Shown one piece after another: positions 23,108 through 31,827 of a DNA stretch of 64,000 nt (within the stretch, counting starts at the first letter, position 1; every line of letters begins with the position of its first letter). The DNA comes from Agromyces bracchium (GTDB lineage Bacteria; Actinomycetota; Actinomycetes; Actinomycetales; Microbacteriaceae): assembly GCF_009709675.1 (NCBI RefSeq), contig NZ_WMLB01000022.1, forward strand, positions 1 through 64,000, read 5' to 3'. Under the pieces are notes generated by a model. That model searched no databases. It saw only the letters and a list, made by a program, of their open reading frames with translations, and had not been told where the DNA came from. The translations under genes were made by a program, and so were the position numbers.

Positions 23108-23935
23108 GTGATCATCCTCGCGGCGACGCCCATCGGCAACCTCGGCGACGCGTCGACCCGGCTGCGGCAGGCGCTCGAGGAGGCCGACGTCGTGGCCTCG
23201 GAGGACACGCGCGTCACGCAGCGCCTGCTCGCGGCGCTCGGCATCGCCAACCGCCCCCGGCTCATCGCGCTGCACGAGCACAACGAGCGCGCACGGGCCG
23301 GCGACCTCGTCGAGCTCGCGAGCGAGGGCGACGTGCTCGTGCTGAGCGACGCCGGCATGCCGACGGTGTCCGACCCGGGCTTCCCGCTCGTGCAGGCCGC
23401 GGTCGCCGCGGGCGTCGACGTCACGGCGATCCCGGGGCCGAGCGCGGTGGTGACCGCGCTCGCCGTGTCGGGGCTGCCGACCGACCGCTTCGCGTTCGAG
23501 GGCTTCCTGCCCCGCAAGGCGGGGGAGCGCTCGCGCCGGCTCGTCGAACTCGCGGGCGACCGGCGCACGCTCGTCTTCTTCGAGGCGCCGTCGCGGCTGG
23601 CCGCGAGCCTCGGCGCGCTCGCAGAGGCCTTCGGCGCCGATCGGCCGGCCGCGGTCTGCCGCGAGCTCACGAAGCTCCACGAGGAGGTCCGGCGCGGGCC
23701 GCTCGCCGAGCTCGCGGAGTGGGCCGAGGGCGGCGTGCGCGGCGAGATCTGCGTCGTGGTCGGGGGTTCGGGCGAGGCGCCCGCCGCCGATGCCGGCGAG
23801 GCGGTCGCGAGGGTCGTCGCGCTCGCGGCATCCGGCACCCGCTTGAAGGATGCCGCCGCGCTCGTCGCCGGCGAGACGGGCCTCGGCAAGCGCGATCTGT
23901 ACGAGGCCGCCCTCGCGGCCAGGGCCGAGCGGTAG
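23108..23935 (+). CDS. rsmI: 16S rRNA (cytidine(1402)-2'-O)-methyltransferase RsmI
   Basis: 275 aa tetrapyrrole-methylase-fold enzyme that 2'-O-methylates C1402 in the decoding centre. Signatures: IILAATPIGNLGDASTRLRQAL at the N-terminus, SEDTRVTQRLL, VLSDAGMPTVSDPG, IPGPSAVVTALAVSGLPTDRF and FEGFLPRK. The C-terminal KDAAALVAGETGLGKRDLYEAAL helix pair is typical. GTG 23108 is leaderless behind CAGACT and is the right start because the family begins with this beta strand. Confidence 0.95.
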   Translation: MIILAATPIGNLGDASTRLRQALEEADVVASEDTRVTQRLLAALGIANRPRLIALHEHNERARAGDLVELASEGDVLVLSDAGMPTVSDPGFPLVQAAVAAGVDVTAIPGPSAVVTALAVSGLPTDRFAFEGFLPRKAGERSRRLVELAGDRRTLVFFEAPSRLAASLGALAEAFGADRPAAVCRELTKLHEEVRRGPLAELAEWAEGGVRGEICVVVGGSGEAPAADAGEAVARVVALAASGTRLKDAAALVAGETGLGKRDLYEAALAARAER

Positions 23936-23982
23936 CCCGACCGGCGCGACGCACGGGCCATCGGCGGCCCTTCCGATTCTCC

Positions 23983-23998
23983 ATGCATACGCATGCAT
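23983..23998 (+). promoter_or_regulatory. ATGCAT-ACGC-ATGCAT repeat, candidate operator
   Basis: Two ATGCAT palindromes separated by 4 bp lie in the otherwise GC-rich gap before the oxidoreductase gene. This looks like a dyad regulator site; the protein is unknown. Confidence 0.4.
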
Positions 23999-24079
23999 AG
24001 AAGTCACAGGCAGCTCCCATCCGGCTCCCATTCGACGGGAGGACCCTGAGAGGACAGGACCGACGCGGGGGTGGGGACG

Positions 24080-25201
24080 ATGGCAAGGGCAGTGGTGTTC
24101 GAGTCGTTCGGCGGGCCGGAAGTGCTCGAGGTCGTCGAGGTCGCCGTCCCGAAGCCCGGACCGGGCGAGGTGCTCGTCGAGGTATTCGCGAGCGGCATCT
24201 CGCCCGTCGAGACCGCGGTGCGGCGCGGCGACCACCAGGACCGCTGGCCGGTCGAGTTCCCGTCCGGCCAGGGTCGCGACCTCGCGGGCGTCGTCGACGC
24301 CGTCGGCGAGGGCGTCACGCGGTTCCGTCGCGGCGACGAGGTCATGGGCTACGTCGCGCGCGGCGCGCAGGCGGCCTACGTGCTCGTGCCGGAGGCGCAG
24401 CTCCTTCCGAAGCCCATCTCGCTCTCGTGGGAGGTCGCCGGATCGCTCTACGTCGCGGGCACGACCGCGCTCGGTGCCGTCGACGGGCTGAACCTCGGCC
24501 CGCGCGACCTCGTCGTGGTGACCGCCGCCGCCGGCGGCATCGGATGCCTCGCGGCCCAGCTGGCTCGGGCGCGCGGTGCCGAGGTCATCGGCACGACCGC
24601 CGAGTCCAGGTTCGACTTCGTCCGCCAGTTCGGCATCGAGCCGCTCGCCTACGGTCCGGACCTCGCTGCGCGGGTGCGGGCGCTGACGGACCGTCAGGTC
24701 ACCGCATTCCTCGACTTCCTCGGCGGGCAGACCGCGGAGGCCGCGGAGCTCGGCGTGCCGGCGTCCCGCGTGTTCACGACGACCGACTGGGCCGCGGTCG
24801 AGGACCACGACGCCGTCAAGCTCTGGGCGGGCGACACGATCGCGCTCGGGCGCATCGCGCAGCTCGTCGCCGACCGTCAGGTGCGCCTGCCGATCGCCGA
24901 CGTGTTCCCGCTCGCCGACGTCGCCGACGCGTACCGGGAGCTCGACCACCGCGACTCGGCGGGCAAGATCGTGATCGGCATGAAGGTCGTCGACTACCCG
25001 GGGCAGAAGGTGCGCGCCGTCAAGGGGCTGCGCCAGCAGGACCTGACGATCGGCGTGCCGACCCCGCACGAGCGGATGCAGGTCGAGGAGCAGATCCCGC
25101 CGGTGCTCGCCGACGGCCGGGCGCGGCAGCGCCGCGCGGAGGCCCACGCCGCCCACGGCCCGCGGGGCGGCAGGGAAGGCGGGGCCGCCGACGGCGGCTG
25201 A
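24080..25201 (+). CDS. NADP-dependent MDR oxidoreductase with extra C-terminal tail
   Basis: 373 aa. Residues 1-300 are a zinc-free MDR quinone-oxidoreductase-like protein: FGGPEVLEVVEVAVPKPGPGEVLVEVFASG, GRDLAGVVDAVGEGVTRF, and the cofactor motif VVTAAAGGIGCLAAQLARARGA. The usual end is the DSAGKIVIGM strand; here ~70 further residues follow (VVDYPGQKVRAVKGLRQQDL and onward), charged and low in complexity, of unknown use. ATG 24080 is chosen over GTG 24071. It sits between rsmI and metG, where the conserved neighbourhood has no such gene, so it looks like a lineage-specific insertion. Confidence 0.82.
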   Translation: MARAVVFESFGGPEVLEVVEVAVPKPGPGEVLVEVFASGISPVETAVRRGDHQDRWPVEFPSGQGRDLAGVVDAVGEGVTRFRRGDEVMGYVARGAQAAYVLVPEAQLLPKPISLSWEVAGSLYVAGTTALGAVDGLNLGPRDLVVVTAAAGGIGCLAAQLARARGAEVIGTTAESRFDFVRQFGIEPLAYGPDLAARVRALTDRQVTAFLDFLGGQTAEAAELGVPASRVFTTTDWAAVEDHDAVKLWAGDTIALGRIAQLVADRQVRLPIADVFPLADVADAYRELDHRDSAGKIVIGMKVVDYPGQKVRAVKGLRQQDLTIGVPTPHERMQVEEQIPPVLADGRARQRRAEAHAAHGPRGGREGGAADGG

Positions 25202-25263
25202 CGCCCGCCGACGGCGAGCGGAGGGCGGCATCCGCTCGGGCGTAGTGGGCGCGTGCGCGCCCG

Positions 25264-25269
25264 TAGGAT
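25264..25269 (+). promoter_or_regulatory. -10 box TAGGAT for leaderless metG
   Basis: TAGGAT ends 7 nt before ATG 25277. Confidence 0.6.
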
Positions 25270-25276
25270 TGTCGGC

Positions 25277-26842
25277 ATGGCCGACGCCTCCTCGTTCTAC
25301 ATCACGACCCCCATCTTCTACGTCAACGACGTGCCCCACATCGGGCACGCGTACACGGAGGTGGCCGCCGACGTGCTCGCGCGGTGGAACCGCCAGGCGG
25401 GTCGCGACACGTGGATGCTCACCGGGACCGACGAGCACGGCCAGAAGATCCTCCGCACCGCGACCGCGAACGGCGTGAGCCCGCAGGAGTGGGCCGACAA
25501 GCTCGTCGCCGAGGCGTGGAAGCCGCTGCTCGACACCGTCGACGTCGCCAACGACGACTTCATCCGCACGACCGACGAGCGCCACGAGCGCAACGTGCAG
25601 AAGTTCCTCCAGCACCTCTTCGACGAGGGCTGGATCTACACGGGCGAATACGAGGGCTACTACTGCGTGGGCTGCGAGGAGTACAAGCAGCAGTCCGAGC
25701 TCGTCGACGGCACGGGCGAGTACGAGGGGCAGCTCGTCTGCGCCATCCACTCGAAGCCCGTCGAGCTGCTGCACGAGAAGAACTACTTCTTCCGCATGTC
25801 GGCGTTCGCCGACAAGCTGCTCGAGCTGTACGAGACCCGTCCCGACTTCGTGCAGCCCGAGTCGGCGCGCAACGAGGTGGTGAGCTTCGTGCGGCGCGGC
25901 CTCGACGACCTCTCGATCTCGCGGTCGACGTTCGACTGGGGCGTGAAGGTCCCGTGGGACGAGACGCACGTCGTCTACGTCTGGTTCGATGCGCTGCTCA
26001 ACTACATCACCGCGGTCGGCTACGGCGAGGACGACGAGCGGTTCGCGGAGCGTTGGCCCGCGCAGCACCTCGTCGGCAAGGACATCCTCCGATTCCACGC
26101 CGTCATCTGGCCGGCCATGCTCATGGCCGCCGGGCTCGACGTGCCGACCGGTGTGTTCGGCCACGGCTGGCTGCTCGTCGGCGGCGAGAAGATGTCGAAG
26201 TCGAAGCTCACGGGCATCGCGCCGTCGCAGATCACCGACACGTTCGGCTCCGACGCCTTCCGGTACTACTTCCTCTCGGCGATCTCGTTCGGACAGGACG
26301 GCTCGTTCTCGTGGGAGGACCTCGCCGCGCGCTACCAGGCCGAGCTCGCCAACGGCTTCGGCAACCTCGCCTCGCGCGTCATCGCCATGATCGGGCGGTA
26401 CTGCGGCGGCGAGGTGCCCACGGGCACCGAGGCGGCACGCACCGACGCCGACGAGGCGATCCGGCGCATCGAGGCCGAGGCGACGGATGCCGCGTGGCAG
26501 GCGATCGAGCGGCTGCAGATCCACGACGCGATCGCCGCGACGTGGAAGCTCGTCGACGCCCTGAACGGGTACATCACCGAGCAGGAGCCGTGGGCCCTCG
26601 CGAAGGACGAGACGAAGCGCGCGCGCCTCGAGGCCGTGCTCGAGACCGCCTACCACGGCGTCGGCACGCTCGCCGTGCTGCTCTCGCCGGTGCTGCCGAA
26701 GGCGACCGCGAAGCTCTGGACCGCGCTCGGCGCGCCCGGCACCGTGCAGGAGCAGCGCATCGACCGCGCCCACGAGTGGAGCGTCGGCACGCGGACCTCC
26801 GCGCTCGAGCCGCTGTTCCCGCGCGTGGAGGCGACCGAGTGA
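25277..26842 (+). CDS. metG: methionine--tRNA ligase
   Basis: 521 aa class I synthetase that charges tRNA-Met. The HIGH-like site is PHIGHAYTEVAADVLARW near the N-terminus, KMSKSKLTG is the second ATP motif, and YYCVGCEEYKQQSELVDG is the connective-peptide knuckle. Only one Cys pair is visible, as in the shorter MetG1/one-knuckle type. There is no C-terminal tRNA-binding (Trbp111-like) domain. The stop overlaps the GTG of tatD, which places both in the conserved metG-tatD-ksgA-ispE block. Confidence 0.97.
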   Translation: MADASSFYITTPIFYVNDVPHIGHAYTEVAADVLARWNRQAGRDTWMLTGTDEHGQKILRTATANGVSPQEWADKLVAEAWKPLLDTVDVANDDFIRTTDERHERNVQKFLQHLFDEGWIYTGEYEGYYCVGCEEYKQQSELVDGTGEYEGQLVCAIHSKPVELLHEKNYFFRMSAFADKLLELYETRPDFVQPESARNEVVSFVRRGLDDLSISRSTFDWGVKVPWDETHVVYVWFDALLNYITAVGYGEDDERFAERWPAQHLVGKDILRFHAVIWPAMLMAAGLDVPTGVFGHGWLLVGGEKMSKSKLTGIAPSQITDTFGSDAFRYYFLSAISFGQDGSFSWEDLAARYQAELANGFGNLASRVIAMIGRYCGGEVPTGTEAARTDADEAIRRIEAEATDAAWQAIERLQIHDAIAATWKLVDALNGYITEQEPWALAKDETKRARLEAVLETAYHGVGTLAVLLSPVLPKATAKLWTALGAPGTVQEQRIDRAHEWSVGTRTSALEPLFPRVEATE

Positions 26843-27741
26843 CGGCTGGCGCCGACCACCTCCGCACCCGGTCCGACGGCGGCCGTGCCGCCGAGTACCC
26901 GCCGCTGCCCGAGCCGCTCCGGGTGCCCGTCTACGACAACCACACGCACCTCGAGATCGCCGACGGCGCGCTGCCGCTCTCCGCGCACGAGCACCTCGAG
27001 CGCGCGGCATCCGTCGGCGTCGCGGGTGCCGTGCAGGTCGGCACGGATGTCGCGACGAGCCGCTGGTCGGCCGAGCTCGCCGCGCGCGAGCCCCGCCTGC
27101 TGGCCGCGGTCGCCCTGCACCCGAACGAGGCGCCCGAGCTCGACGAGCGCGGCGAGCTCGACGCGGCGATCGCCGTCATCGACGAGCTCGCCGGGCAGCC
27201 GCGCGTGCGCGCGGTCGGCGAGACCGGCCTCGACTTCTACCGCACGGGCGACGACGGCCGCGACGCGCAGTTCCGGTCGTTCGAGGCGCACATCGACATC
27301 GCGAAGCGCCACGGCGTCGCGCTGCAGATCCACGACCGCGACGCGCACGACGAGGTGGTCGCGACCCTCCGCCGCGTGGGGGCGCCCGAGACGACGATCT
27401 TCCACTGCTTCTCGGGCGGCGAGGAGCTCGCGCGGCTCGCCGGCGACGCCGGATGGTACTGCTCGTTCGCGGGCAACGTGACGTTCAAGAACGCCGAGAA
27501 CCTTCGCGAGGCCCTCCGGGTCGTGCCGCGCGAGCGGATCCTCGTCGAGACCGACGCGCCGTACCTCACGCCCGCGCCGCTCCGCGGCCGGCCGAACGCG
27601 CCGTACCTCGTGCCGCACACCATGCGGTTCATGGCCGAGACGCTCGGCGCCGACCTCGATGAGCTGTGCGCCGAGGTCGCCGCGAACACCGAACGCGCGT
27701 ACGGCTCGTGGGCCGACGGGCTCGAGGCGGGTTCGGCGTGA
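26839..27741 (+). CDS. tatD: TatD family metal-dependent hydrolase/DNase
   Basis: 300 aa TIM-barrel amidohydrolase. Metal and catalytic residues show in DNHTHLEI (HxH), [10 protein letters not shown] (Glu), [11 protein letters not shown] (His), TIFHCFSGG (His) and [10 protein letters not shown] (Asp). Members have metal-dependent 3'-5' DNase activity and roles in DNA repair. A ~30-residue polar leader precedes the barrel. The GTG start overlaps the metG stop. In mycobacteria an rpfB resuscitation factor follows; here ksgA follows directly. Confidence 0.93.
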   Translation: MTAGADHLRTRSDGGRAAEYPPLPEPLRVPVYDNHTHLEIADGALPLSAHEHLERAASVGVAGAVQVGTDVATSRWSAELAAREPRLLAAVALHPNEAPELDERGELDAAIAVIDELAGQPRVRAVGETGLDFYRTGDDGRDAQFRSFEAHIDIAKRHGVALQIHDRDAHDEVVATLRRVGAPETTIFHCFSGGEELARLAGDAGWYCSFAGNVTFKNAENLREALRVVPRERILVETDAPYLTPAPLRGRPNAPYLVPHTMRFMAETLGADLDELCAEVAANTERAYGSWADGLEAGSA

Positions 27742-27808
27742 TGCGGCGCGCCGTGCGCGCGGCCGGCGCCGACTGCCCCAGCATCGGGAGCGTGCGGGGG
27801 AGCAGGGC

Positions 27809-28708
27809 GTGAACGCGCATCGCCACGAGGCCGACGGCGGCGGCGCCGTCACGCCGCGCCTGCTCGGCCCGGCCGAGATCCGCGACCTCGCCGAACTCCT
27901 CGACGTCACGCCGACGAAGAAGCTCGGCCAGAACTTCGTGCACGACGCCAACACGGTCCGCCGCATCGTGCAGACCGCGGGCGTGCAGCGCGGCGAGACC
28001 GTGCTCGAGATCGGACCGGGGCTCGGATCGCTCACGCTCGGCCTCCTGGAGGCGGGCGCCGAGGTGATCGCCGTCGAGATCGACTCACGCCTGGCCGCCC
28101 AGCTGCCGCACACCGTCCGGCTCATGCAGCCCGGCACCTCGCTCACGGTCGTCCGCGAGGACGCGCTGCGCGTGACGGAGCTTCCCGGCGAGCCGACGCG
28201 GCTCGTCGCGAACCTGCCCTACAACGTCTCCGTGCCCGTGCTGCTGCACCTGCTCGAGCACGTCCCGTCCCTGACCTCGGGGATCGTCATGGTGCAGGCG
28301 GAGGTCGGACACCGGCTCGCCGCCGAGCCCGGCTCGAAGGTCTACGGAGCCCCGAGCGTGAAGGCGGGCTGGTACGGCGACTGGCGCACGGCCGGACAGG
28401 TGTCGCGCATGGTGTTCTGGCCCGTCCCGAACGTCGACTCCGTGCTCGTCGGGTTCGAGCGCGGCGACGCACCCGGCGATCCGCCCGGCACCGAGGAGGA
28501 GCGCATCGCCGTGTTCGCGATCGTCGACGCCGCGTTCCAGCAGCGCCGCAAGATGCTCCGCCAGTCGCTCGCCGGTGTGCTCGGCGGCTCCGCCGCGACC
28601 GCGAGTGCCGTGCTCCAGGCCGCGGGCGTCGACCCGCAGGCGCGAGGCGAGCAGCTGACCGTCGAGGACTTCCTGCGGATCGCCCGCGCCGCGGCATCCG
28701 TCGCCTGA
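27809..28708 (+). CDS. rsmA: 16S rRNA (adenine(1518)-N6/adenine(1519)-N6)-dimethyltransferase
   Basis: 299 aa (KsgA). It dimethylates A1518 and A1519 in helix 45. Motifs: [18 protein letters not shown], the SAM loop [28 protein letters not shown], and the catalytic [27 protein letters not shown] and [11 protein letters not shown] lie in the C-terminal part. GTG 27809 has a weak GGGCG context; no better start exists. It follows tatD by 67 bp in the conserved block. Confidence 0.95.
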   Translation: MNAHRHEADGGGAVTPRLLGPAEIRDLAELLDVTPTKKLGQNFVHDANTVRRIVQTAGVQRGETVLEIGPGLGSLTLGLLEAGAEVIAVEIDSRLAAQLPHTVRLMQPGTSLTVVREDALRVTELPGEPTRLVANLPYNVSVPVLLHLLEHVPSLTSGIVMVQAEVGHRLAAEPGSKVYGAPSVKAGWYGDWRTAGQVSRMVFWPVPNVDSVLVGFERGDAPGDPPGTEEERIAVFAIVDAAFQQRRKMLRQSLAGVLGGSAATASAVLQAAGVDPQARGEQLTVEDFLRIARAAASVA

Positions 28709-28749
28709 TTCGACGCCCGACGCTGCGCGCCCGCCCGGCGCGCGTCGGC

Positions 28750-28755
28750 TAGCGT
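28750..28755 (+). promoter_or_regulatory. -10 box TAGCGT for leaderless ispE
   Basis: TAGCGT ends 7 nt before ATG 28763. Confidence 0.55.
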
Positions 28756-28762
28756 GGGTCGC

Positions 28763-29722
28763 ATGACCTTCCCGGCGACCGACGCGGCAGTGCACGTCCG
28801 AGCCCCCGGCAAGATCAACCTCTTCATGCGGGTCGGCGCGCTCGACGACGACGGCTACCACGACGTCGCGACCGCGTACCAGGCGGTCTCGCTCTACGAG
28901 GACGTACGGGCCTGGCCCGACGACGAGTTCTCGGTCGCGTTCGGCGGTTCGGTCGACACGTCGGGCCTGCCGACGGATGCCTCGAACCTCGCGATCCGCG
29001 CCGCGAAGCTGCTCGCACGCCACGCGGGCGTGCCCGGCGGCGTGCGCCTCGAGATCGACAAGCACGTCCCGATCGCGGGCGGCATGGGCGGCGGGTCGGC
29101 GGATGCCGCCGGAACGCTCGTCGCGTGCGACGCGCTCTGGGGCACGGCGCTGCCGAAGGAGGAGCTGCACGCGCTCGCCGCCTCGCTCGGCGCCGACGTG
29201 CCGTTCGCGCTCACGGGCGGTACGGCGATCGGCACCGGGCGCGGCGATCGGCTGAGCCCGGCGCTGGCGACGGGCTCGTTCCACTGGGTGCTCGCGATCG
29301 CCGGCTTCGGGCTCTCGACGCCGGCCGTGTACGGCGAGCTCGACCGCCGCCGCGACGCCGGCCTCGACCCCGAGTGGCGCGACGGCCACCACGGCGCGCG
29401 GTCGGCGCTCGACTCGCCGACGGTCGACGCGGCCGTGCTGCACGCGCTCCGCGCGGGCGACCCGCGGCAACTGGCCGCGGCGCTCCACAACGACCTGCAG
29501 TCGGCGGCGGTCGGGCTCGCCGGCCGGCTCGCGCAGGTGATCGACCTCGGCGAGCAGAACGGCGCCCTCGCGGGACTCGTCTCGGGTTCGGGGCCGACCG
29601 TCGCGTTCCTCGTCGACGACGCCGACAGTGCGCTCGAGCTTCAGGTCGCGCTCTCCGCGGCGGGCCTCACCGCCCTGCACGTGCACGGACCGGTGCACGG
29701 CGCGCGCGTGCTGCCCTTCTGA
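28763..29722 (+). CDS. ispE: 4-(cytidine 5'-diphospho)-2-C-methyl-D-erythritol kinase
   Basis: 319 aa GHMP kinase of the MEP isoprenoid pathway; it phosphorylates CDP-ME. Family motifs are [12 protein letters not shown] (substrate Lys), the ATP loop [15 protein letters not shown], and the C-terminal [13 protein letters not shown]. Length and motif spacing are normal. It lies 54 bp after rsmA with its own -10 box, so it can be transcribed separately from the metG-tatD-rsmA unit. Confidence 0.95.
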   Translation: MTFPATDAAVHVRAPGKINLFMRVGALDDDGYHDVATAYQAVSLYEDVRAWPDDEFSVAFGGSVDTSGLPTDASNLAIRAAKLLARHAGVPGGVRLEIDKHVPIAGGMGGGSADAAGTLVACDALWGTALPKEELHALAASLGADVPFALTGGTAIGTGRGDRLSPALATGSFHWVLAIAGFGLSTPAVYGELDRRRDAGLDPEWRDGHHGARSALDSPTVDAAVLHALRAGDPRQLAAALHNDLQSAAVGLAGRLAQVIDLGEQNGALAGLVSGSGPTVAFLVDDADSALELQVALSAAGLTALHVHGPVHGARVLPF

Positions 29723-29770
29723 CCCGCGCCTCGGCCGCGCCGCGCGCGGCGAAGTAGGGTTGAGCGCGAC

Positions 29771-31678
29771 ATGGCACACCTCCTCGGCGCCGAGCGCCTG
29801 CACCTCGAGTTCCCCACGCGCACCGTCTTCGACGAGGTCACCCTCGGCATCGACGAGGGCGACCGGATCGGCATCGTGGGGCGCAACGGCGACGGCAAGT
29901 CGACGCTGCTGAAGCTGCTCGCCGGGCGGCTCGAGCCCGACGGGGGCCGCGTCACCGTGCGGCGCGGCGTGCGCATCGGCATGCTCGACCAAACCGACAC
30001 CATCGACCCCGACCTGACGGTCGCCGAGGCCGTCGTCGGCGGCATCGAGGAGCACGTGTGGGCCGGCGACGCGAAGGTGCGCGACGTCATCGCGGGCCTC
30101 CTCGCCGACGTGCCGTGGCAGGGCCGGGTGGGCGACCTGTCGGGCGGCCAGCGCCGCAGGGTCGGGCTCGCGGCGCTCCTCGTCGGCGACTGGGACGTGC
30201 TCTTCCTCGACGAGCCCACGAACCACCTCGACGTCGAGGGCATCGCATGGCTCGCACGCCACGTGAAGGGCCGCTGGGCGGCCAACGACGGCGCGCTCGT
30301 CGTCGTCACGCACGACCGCTGGTTCCTCGACGAGGTGTGCACCGCCACCTGGGAGGTGCACGACCGCATCGTGGAGCCCTTCGAGGGCGGGTACGCCGCA
30401 TACGTGCTGCAGCGGGTCGAGCGCGACCGCATGGCCGCGGCATCCGAGGCCAAGCGCCAGAACCTCATGCGCAAGGAGCTCGCGTGGCTGCGCCGCGGTG
30501 CGCCCGCGCGCACGTCGAAGCCGAAGTTCCGCATCGAGGCCGCGAACCAGCTCATCGAGGACGAGCCGCCCGTGCGCAACCCCGTCGAGCTGAACCGCCT
30601 CGCGGTCTCGCGGCTCGGCAAGGACGTCGTCGACCTGCTCGACGTGACCGTCGAGTACCCGGTTCGGGATGCCGCGCCCGGCGCGCCGGCGACCCGGACC
30701 GTGCTGCACGAGCTCGAGTGGCGCATCGCTCCGGGGGAGCGCACGGGCATCCTCGGCGTGAACGGCGCCGGCAAGTCGACGCTGCTGAAGCTCGTCACGG
30801 GCGAGGTCGAGCCGACCACCGGGCGGGTCAAGCGCGGGAAGACCGTGAAGATCGCCGTGCTGAGCCAGGAGCTCGCCGAGCTCGCCGAGTGGACCGATGA
30901 GCGCGTGAGCGCGGTCGTCGCCGCGCAGAGGACGAGCTACGTGTTCGGCTCGGGCTCGAAGGCCGTCGAACTCACGCCCGGCCAGTTGCTCGAGCGGCTC
31001 GGCTTCACGAGCCAGCAGCTCGCGACGCCGGTGCGCGACCTCTCGGGCGGCCAGAAGCGCCGCCTGCAGCTCCTGCTGATCCTGCTGCAGGAGCCGAACG
31101 TGCTGATCCTCGACGAGCCGACCAACGACCTCGACACCGACATGCTCGCCGCGATCGAGGACCTGCTCGACGCCTGGCCGGGCACGCTGCTGGTGGTCTC
31201 GCACGACCGCTACCTCGTCGAGCGCGTCACCGATCGGCAGGTCGCGATCCTCGACGGGCACCTCCGCGACCTGCCGCGCGGCGTCGAGCAGTACCTCGAG
31301 CTGCGTCGGCAGGGTCTCGATACGCGCCCGGCTTCGCCGGGTGCTGCTCGACCACCGGGGAGCCCGGCTTCGCCGGGTGCTACTCGACCACCGGAGGCGA
31401 CCGTTGGTCGAGTAGCAGCCGAAGGCAGCGTATCGAGACCCGCCCCCGCCCTCACGGGCGCAGACCGGCGCACCGCCGAGAAGGAGCTCTCGTCGATCGA
31501 CCGACGCCTGGAGAAGCTGCAGGCGCAGATCGCCGAGCAGCACGAGAAGCTCGCCCGCCACGACCAGTCCGACTACGTCGGGCTCGGCACGCTCGGCGAC
31601 GAGTTGCGGACGTTCGAGGACTCCGTCGCGGAGCTCGAGACCCGATGGCTCGAAGTTTCCGAGCAGCTCGAGGGGTGA
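29771..31678 (+). CDS. ABC-F family ATPase with repeat-derived linker
   Basis: 635 aa. Two ABC domains without membrane parts: Walker A at GRNGDGKST (~37-45) and GVNGAGKST (~330-338), signatures LSGGQRRRVG and LSGGQKRRLQ, and LDEPTNHLDVEG/LDEPTNDLDTDM Walker B regions. ABC-F proteins act on the ribosome E site (translation factors or antibiotic protection). A C-terminal coiled-coil hairpin (~565-635, ELSSIDRRLEKLQAQIAEQHEK) follows. Residues ~514-557 between NBD2 and the coiled coil are encoded by a 130-bp repeat element (31312-31441) that stays in frame. No ribosome binding site is clear; TAGGGT lies 10 nt before the ATG. Confidence 0.93.
   Translation: MAHLLGAERLHLEFPTRTVFDEVTLGIDEGDRIGIVGRNGDGKSTLLKLLAGRLEPDGGRVTVRRGVRIGMLDQTDTIDPDLTVAEAVVGGIEEHVWAGDAKVRDVIAGLLADVPWQGRVGDLSGGQRRRVGLAALLVGDWDVLFLDEPTNHLDVEGIAWLARHVKGRWAANDGALVVVTHDRWFLDEVCTATWEVHDRIVEPFEGGYAAYVLQRVERDRMAAASEAKRQNLMRKELAWLRRGAPARTSKPKFRIEAANQLIEDEPPVRNPVELNRLAVSRLGKDVVDLLDVTVEYPVRDAAPGAPATRTVLHELEWRIAPGERTGILGVNGAGKSTLLKLVTGEVEPTTGRVKRGKTVKIAVLSQELAELAEWTDERVSAVVAAQRTSYVFGSGSKAVELTPGQLLERLGFTSQQLATPVRDLSGGQKRRLQLLLILLQEPNVLILDEPTNDLDTDMLAAIEDLLDAWPGTLLVVSHDRYLVERVTDRQVAILDGHLRDLPRGVEQYLELRRQGLDTRPASPGAARPPGSPASPGATRPPEATVGRVAAEGSVSRPAPALTGADRRTAEKELSSIDRRLEKLQAQIAEQHEKLARHDQSDYVGLGTLGDELRTFEDSVAELETRWLEVSEQLEG
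31312..31441 (+). repeat. 130-bp palindromic repeat element with 14-bp terminal inverted repeats, inside the ABC-F gene
   Basis: The ends are GGGTCTCGATACGC (31312-31325) and GCGTATCGAGACCC (31428-31441), perfect inverted repeats. Inside are two ~36-bp tandem copies beginning CCCGGCTTCGCCGGGTGCT (31328 and 31364) and an inner pair GCTACTCGACCA (31379-31390) / TGGTCGAGTAGC (31405-31416). The same end and inner motifs recur at 32772-32843, so this is a dispersed repeat family. No transposase is present. Confidence 0.85.
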
Positions 31679-31684
31679 GGTCGC

Positions 31685-31732
31685 AGGATCTGTGACACTC
31701 GATGACCGTGTGGTCAATCGAGCGCAGATCCT
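31685..31732 (+). terminator. long imperfect hairpin after the ABC-F gene
   Basis: AGGATCTG (31685-31692) pairs with CAGATCCT (31725-31732); within it CTCGATGACC, a GTGT loop, and GGTC-A-ATCGAG form a second stem. It begins 7 nt after the stop codon, so terminator function is likely, but it also lies just upstream of the metQ promoter and could be regulatory. Confidence 0.5.
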
Positions 31733-31737
31733 TCGCC

Positions 31738-31743
31738 TACCGT
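31738..31743 (+). promoter_or_regulatory. -10 box TACCGT of metQNI
   Basis: TACCGT predicts a start near 31750, leaving a ~117-nt untranslated leader before metQ. A TCAATC hexamer 18 bp upstream is a weak -35. Confidence 0.4.
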
Positions 31744-31771
31744 TGGAATGCGCCCGCGATCGCGGCAACGA

Positions 31772-31827
31772 GGCCCCACCGCCACCAGCGGTGGGGTTCG
31801 TCATGTCCAGGCACCACCGCCACCAGC
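31772..31827 (+). promoter_or_regulatory. metQ leader with mutually exclusive hairpins
   Basis: CCACCGCCACCAGC occurs twice (31776-31789 and 31814-31827). GCGGTGG (31788-31794) can pair with the first CCACCGC as a tight terminator-like hairpin or with the second copy (31814-31820) in a larger loop. This is the layout of an attenuator or riboswitch expression platform. No known SAM-riboswitch consensus could be fitted with confidence. Confidence 0.45.

Noticed and set aside
31312..31441. Insertion sequence or transposon remnant with terminal inverted repeats
   Set aside because: The element is only 130 bp, encodes no transposase and shows no clear target-site duplication. It is better described as a dispersed palindromic repeat, though a miniature element cannot be excluded.
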